A stretch of 60,789 bases of DNA from Amphimedon queenslandica (lineage: Eukaryota; Porifera; Demospongiae; Haplosclerida; Niphatidae), in NCBI RefSeq assembly GCF_000090795.2, contig NW_003546246.1, forward strand, positions 910,663-971,451, read 5' to 3'. Positions 56,810 to 60,789 of the stretch are shown one piece after another. The position numbers were made by a program, and so were the translations under genes. The notes under the pieces are model-generated. The model saw nothing but the letters and a program-made list of their open reading frames with translations. It was not told the DNA's origin and did no database searches. Every line of letters starts with the position of its first letter. Positions within the stretch are counted from its first letter, which is position 1.

Positions 56810-56917
56810 AGCTTCAAGAAACAGTTCTTGACAAACAGAGCACTGGCAGGTTGATATTTTTTGTGATAAAGATGAATTTTAAGATTCGCCATAAGGTACC
56901 TTGTCAATTATTGTCAC
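56810..56917. mobile_element. MITE family A, copy 3, right part
   Basis: Matches the right half of copy 2 (GCACT..CAGGTTGATATTTT, CGCCATAAGG, CAATTATTGTCAC). It starts exactly at the BEL target duplication, so BEL inserted in the middle of this MITE. Confidence 0.85.
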
Positions 56918-58033
56918 AAATTTTATTGTCAATAAATTTTGTTCAAATTTTGGAATTGTCACTTGTGTCCACAAGCTAGAACATTGAGCTTTTACACATT
57001 AATTGACAAGTACAATTGGTTGGTGTTACTTGTACTTTACAATATAATTTAGTATTTGTGACTGGAGTTTCATTGTTGGTTGGTGCTACCATCTGACAAT
57101 GTATAACTTTTGGCTGGCTGATTTCTTAGTAATTAAAACAGCATAGTAACTGTCCCTTTTCTGGCATTAGCAGTTAGAAATTATGTTCAAATTGTTAAGA
57201 AGTATTGTTCAAAGCTTGGAAAACTTGCTTGAGCTTTTGATTTATTGATTATGATACCGAAATTACAAGAAAATGGTGGTATACTATTGTAATGAAAAGT
57301 ACATGTAGGTGCTTTCGACAAAATGGAAACCTATTTATGTATTTCAACTTCTACAACTAACCCCCATTCTCCCTGAAACCAAACGTTAATTGGTAGAGAA
57401 TTGTGTTGAATTTGGCATGAGCGGAGCTGGAGTGTATGTTACAGTTTCTATCAAGACACTTTAAATGTTGCAGTTTTGATTTCATTTGAGCTTTAATGTG
57501 TATAGTTCCTCTCCAAACTACTTTGTTATCATCTTGCATAAAGATTACAATTCCTCTTTTCTTCCTTCAAAAATATGTTTCATAATTTTTGCTACGAAAA
57601 TGGAATGCAATGAAATCAGATTGTAATAATTTTATTCTGATTTCTTTGTGCTTTTCAAATCCGTCAAATTGACTTTTTTTGCAAAGACTTGTTAAATTCG
57701 CAAAGTATTATGTTCAGAACACAGGAGCATGTTTAATAGCTTACCACTCATTTAGCAACATCAATATTAATGTGCAACATAGCTTTTATGTAAATTAAGT
57801 TAATTCATGAACATAGGTATGAGGTTGTATTGTAATCAAGGGGTAAAAAAGACTGTTGGACATATGTCATCATGTCTAGGTGCAACCTTTGTCTGCCTTT
57901 ATAAATTACTTACTTAAACCACCTTTGTAGTAAAATCCAACTGTTTTGACTTTCATATTAATTCCAGTTTTTTCCAGTTGGTTAAACTATCCTTCATATT
58001 GTGACACATGTTAACAAGTAAATAAAAAAATTT
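56918..58033. other. Intergenic, nothing recognised
   Basis: AT-rich with TTGGTTGGTG(T/C)TAC occurring twice near 57016 and 57077. No coding or element signal. Confidence 0.4.
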
Positions 58034-58143
58034 CTATTAAATAAGGAAAAGTAGGGTTGTCAAAAAAAAAAGAAACAAGGGTGTTGAGTTCAACCATAAT
58101 AGTAATTAATAGTTCAATTAATAATAATAAACGTTAATTAATA
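58034..58143. repeat. Arm of the 32-kb MITE family
   Basis: AGTAGGGTTGTCAAAAAA.., GAAACAAGGGTGTTGAGTTC and AACCATAATA match the arms of the MITE at 32150-32850. Only one arm is present, directly left of the direct repeat starting at 58135. Confidence 0.65.
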
Positions 58144-58610
58144 TCCTATGAAGCTCAAAAATATATAAACCTTACAAACTACCAAAGGGTAGAAAGAAGG
58201 TAGGGTTGGTAACTTTTGCATGGGCCACACCCCCTAAGCTTGCAACATAAATGGTGGTCAACCTGAACCTGAGGCTAGCAGAGCTGCATTTGCCCCGAGC
58301 ATGGAGTCCACCTCCAGACAGCAAATTGGTCCTCCCAGTCCCTAGGACCTAAACCTAATAATGTATTCTACGGCCTACTCCTAGAACCTAACCTACACCC
58401 TAGAAGCAAACTAAGTCCTATTACTAGGATATATATGGACCATAGCTGTGGCACAATCAGCTGCTTGAGATAAATAGGTATGCTGCATTACCTATGCAAC
58501 TCGGGTCAGGCAATTACCCACCATGCGAGCCCTTGTGAGCATTAAGGCTTGCAGCAACAGAAGATACAAAATAATTAAATTAGGGGGAGTGTGGGTCAAA
58601 GACCCTGCCC
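58135..58610. repeat. Direct repeat, copy 1
   Basis: About 475 bp nearly identical by eye to 58935-60141 after removing the 719-bp insertion there. Landmarks: ATGAAGCTCAAAAATATATA, GGGCCACACCCCCTAAG, TTTGCCCCGAGCATGG, CCACCATGC.AGCC, AGGGGGAGTGTGGGTCAA. There is no convincing coding. Copy 2 adjoins a tyrosine recombinase relic. Confidence 0.85.
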
Positions 58611-58670
58611 ATACAAATTTCACGCCTCCCAGGCGGAGAATACAATAATAATGGACACAAACACATAATA

Positions 58671-58812
58671 GAGGGAGGGAGGGAGGGAGAGATTGAAGGG
58701 ATAGATAGAGAAACAATAACACACAGAGCAGCCAATAATACTCAGAGCAGCCAGCAGCAATAATACTCAGAGCAGCCAGCAGCCAATAATACTCAGAGCA
58801 GCCAGCAGCCAG
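58671..58812. repeat. (GGGA)n microsatellite and about 30-bp minisatellite
   Basis: 58671-58690 is (GAGG)n. 58725-58812 holds about four copies of CAGCCA(GCA)AATAATACTCAGAG-type units of 24-31 bp. The two lie between the direct-repeat copies. Confidence 0.85.
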
Positions 58813-58934
58813 CAGTGTGATTGCAACAAAAGCAACGCAATGTGCTAACAGCAATGCCACGCCTGCAGACCAACCCTAGCTACTTGGCAATCAGTTCATG
58901 GATATAACTTTGTTTAACCTAGGTGCTTAAACTC

Positions 58935-60141
58935 CAATTAATATACTATGAAGCTCAAAAATGTATATAAACCTTACAAACTACCAAAGGGTAGAAAGAA
59001 GGTAGGGTTGGTACATAGATATTAGAGTAAATGAAAGGGATTGGAAACGGGGGCGTAGGCTAGTTGATGTTGCTATTGGTTACCGGCCCAATACCTGGTT
59101 GATTTCCCATCTCCTCCATTAGTGAGGCTGTGCTGCAAGGACTTCGAAGGATATTTATGGAAATCCAAGAGGACGCTTACTTATGATATACCTACCGTTC
59201 CATATAGAAAGTTTAGAACTACCTGCAGCAAGGTTTTTACTTCTACAACGCTATTTTGCAACGAGTTATAGGTACAACAAAATTTTTTCATTTTTCGCCC
59301 TTTTTCTGTTGTAACAAACTCATGCTTCATGGATTCTAACTCTAACTAGTATCATTCCATATGCAAATGAAAGCTCTTTCATATGATTATAAAGATCTTG
59401 TATCTTACTCTAGCTTGTTTTCAAAAAAGGGATAATAATGACAAAAAATGCATTTTATGGTTTTAAAAGAGCCATAACATGAACATAGTAAAATTATCTA
59501 TACAATAGAAAACAGAATTATTAAGAGGAAACATTAGGCTTCTTGATGCATTAATTCCACTTGCATAGGAACACTTGTTCGCGAGATATTGTTTCTAAGA
59601 GAAAAAAAAATCAAGGGTAAATTGTGACAAAAAATTTCAACGAGCCTCTGTCAGCCTAGCAGCAATACAAATGAATGGAGGTTGGGCTACGCCCACGCTT
59701 TCGTTTCCAATCCCTGTCATTTAATATCTATGGTTGGTAACTTTCGTATGGGCCACACCCCCTAAGTTGCAACACAAATAAATGGTGGTGAAACTGAACC
59801 CGAGGCTAACAAAGCTGCATTTGCCCCGAGCATGGGGTCCACCTCCACACAGCAAATTGGTCCGCCCAGTCCCTAGGACCTAAACCTAACAATGTATCCT
59901 ATGGCCTACTTCTAGAACCAAACCTACACCCTAGAAGCTAACTAAGTCCTATTACTAAGATATTGACGGACCACAGCTGTGGCACGATCAGATGCTTGAG
60001 ATAAATAGGTATACTGCATTACCTATGCACCTCGGGTCACGCAATTACCCACCATGCAAGCCTTTGTGAGCATTAAGGCTTGCAGCAACAGAAGATACAA
60101 AATAATGAATTAGGGGGAGTGTGGGTCAATGACCCTACCCA
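58935..60141. repeat. Direct repeat, copy 2, with a nested insertion
   Basis: Same sequence and orientation as 58135-58610, split by the element at 59014-59732. It ends about 150 bp before the recognisable recombinase sequence. Together the copies could be split direct repeats or LTR-like ends of a recombinase-encoding element. Confidence 0.85.
59014..59732. mobile_element. 719-bp inverted-repeat element
   Basis: Ends catagatatta and taatatctatg are perfect inverted 11-mers, extended imperfectly to AGGGATTGGAAACG. The 7-bp sequence gttggta flanks both sides (59007-59013 and 59733-59739). The other direct-repeat copy has the uninterrupted site (..TAGGGTTGGTAACTT.. near 58206), which proves insertion. 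I saw no transposase inside. Confidence 0.93.
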
Positions 60142-60289
60142 AATGCGCAAGCAACACTCCCCAAACAATACATATAGATAAAAGAACATAGCTCTAACAT
60201 CGAAAAATAGAATAAAATCATAAGCACTCATAGCAACTACCAACAATAAAGCAGTACTTTAGAATACATGCATTAACGAATAAGACGAG

Positions 60290-60745
60290 GGGCCTTGCTG
60301 CCAATTATTGGTCCCAAAGCCGCAGATCTCCACTAACCCAGTGGTTTGAATTAAGGAGTCACTAAGACCAGATTGAGCTGCTGCAGAAGCTGCACCTATT
60401 CAACAACAATGACCCTTATAAGGAGAAGAATACAGGCCAATTGACTGCAGTGCACTAGAAAGGTCAGACACCAAGCAATACCTAGAGAGCACGCTACCAT
60501 CTAGAAAAAGAAATAAATGGGCCAGGTGCATGAGGACAAAACTGCCAGATAAGCAAGCACTGCAGGTGCAGCACACACAACTTTCCATAGGAACATCCAG
60601 CATACAGCAGAACTAAGAAAAAATACCTACAGGCATTGAGGTATGCAGACACTGTCCAAGGAGACAGGGAGCTGTTGCGTAAAAATGCCACAAAACGACA
60701 CAAATTTGCTCCAGTCAATGGAAGGGGATGGAGCCAGTATTGCAT
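60290..60745 (-). pseudogene. Tyrosine recombinase (Crypton/DIRS/Ngaro-type) relic
   Basis: On the minus strand 60745-60660 gives the core-binding domain (LCRFVAFLRNSSLSPWTVSA, YLNACRYF). Then, after a deletion that removes the Arg-I and Lys region, come ALSRYCLVSDL-like sequence in another frame, SALQSIGLYSSPYKGHCC (to 60403) and IGAASAAAQSGLSDSLIQT. The HxxR catalytic motif would lie at GHCC+R, but the Arg codon is TGA (60400-60402). The usual GRW..Y ending is degenerate. This family occurs in Crypton DNA transposons and in DIRS/Ngaro retrotransposons; no RT is visible in the window, so the class is undecided. Confidence 0.75.
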
Positions 60746-60789
60746 ACAAAAACCAATGCAGCACCTCCAGCTAGTTAAGTAAAACGATG

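Noticed and set aside
58492..58860. 122-codon minus-strand hydrophobic frame
   Set aside because: It reads through a minisatellite and the (GGGA)n run; the leucine-rich repeats come from the tandem DNA, not a protein.

Overview
The window looks like AT-rich chromosomal DNA from an invertebrate animal. The mix of Ty3/gypsy, BEL/Pao, Helitron, hAT, MULE-type and tyrosine-recombinase elements, introns as short as 52 and 84 bp, and many MITEs would fit a compact genome such as a demosponge. That assignment is inference from family resemblance; a cnidarian cannot be excluded. I found no rRNA, tRNA gene, CRISPR array or prokaryotic operon, and no host gene I can name with confidence. Almost everything recognisable is a transposable element or its relic, and nearly every element gene carries stops or frameshifts.

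Layout. 1-3657 (-): 5' end of a Gmr1-like Ty3/gypsy element with SCAN-like gag, protease, an integrase tail placed before RT, then RNase H running off the left edge. 4311-4521: MITE family A, copy 1. 5020-9271 (+): a Ty3/gypsy element with both LTRs, badly decayed. 9389-9621: hAT-like MITE. 9736-11926 (+): a relic of a long protein I cannot name. 12233-12960 (-): fragment of a DUF7869-type gene with a 52-bp intron. 12988-22800 (-): two Helitrons head to tail; the first is truncated, the second is nearly full length and carries MITE A copy 2 (16881-17117). A 10-N assembly gap lies at 22630-22639. 22800-30950: mostly non-coding, with diverged tandem repeats, two MITE/hAT insertions (28814-29218, 29561-30062) and a possible WASP-like gene remnant.

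31207-35775: foldback MITEs around a BEL/Pao gag relic (32880-34440, -). 38927-41960 (-): a fairly well preserved gene with a Mutator-like transposase domain followed by a YqaJ-type exonuclease domain. 43878-49330 (+): pieces of at least three hAT (ZBED-like) transposases, one interrupted by a TA-flanked MITE (48043-48550). 49812-56809 (-): a complete BEL/Pao retrotransposon with two LTRs and 5-bp target duplication, inserted in MITE A copy 3 and itself hit by a hAT MITE (55254-55598). 58034-60745: direct repeats, a 719-bp insertion with an internal empty-site control, and a broken tyrosine recombinase at the right edge (-).

The genes do not form a pathway. Their relation is stratigraphic: nested insertions give a relative order of events (for example MITE A, then BEL, then hAT MITE). 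The most unusual items are the Gmr1-type domain order, the transposase-YqaJ gene, the tandem Helitrons abutting the DUF7869 fragment, the recombinase followed by direct repeats, and the unidentified protein relic at 9.7-11.9 kb.
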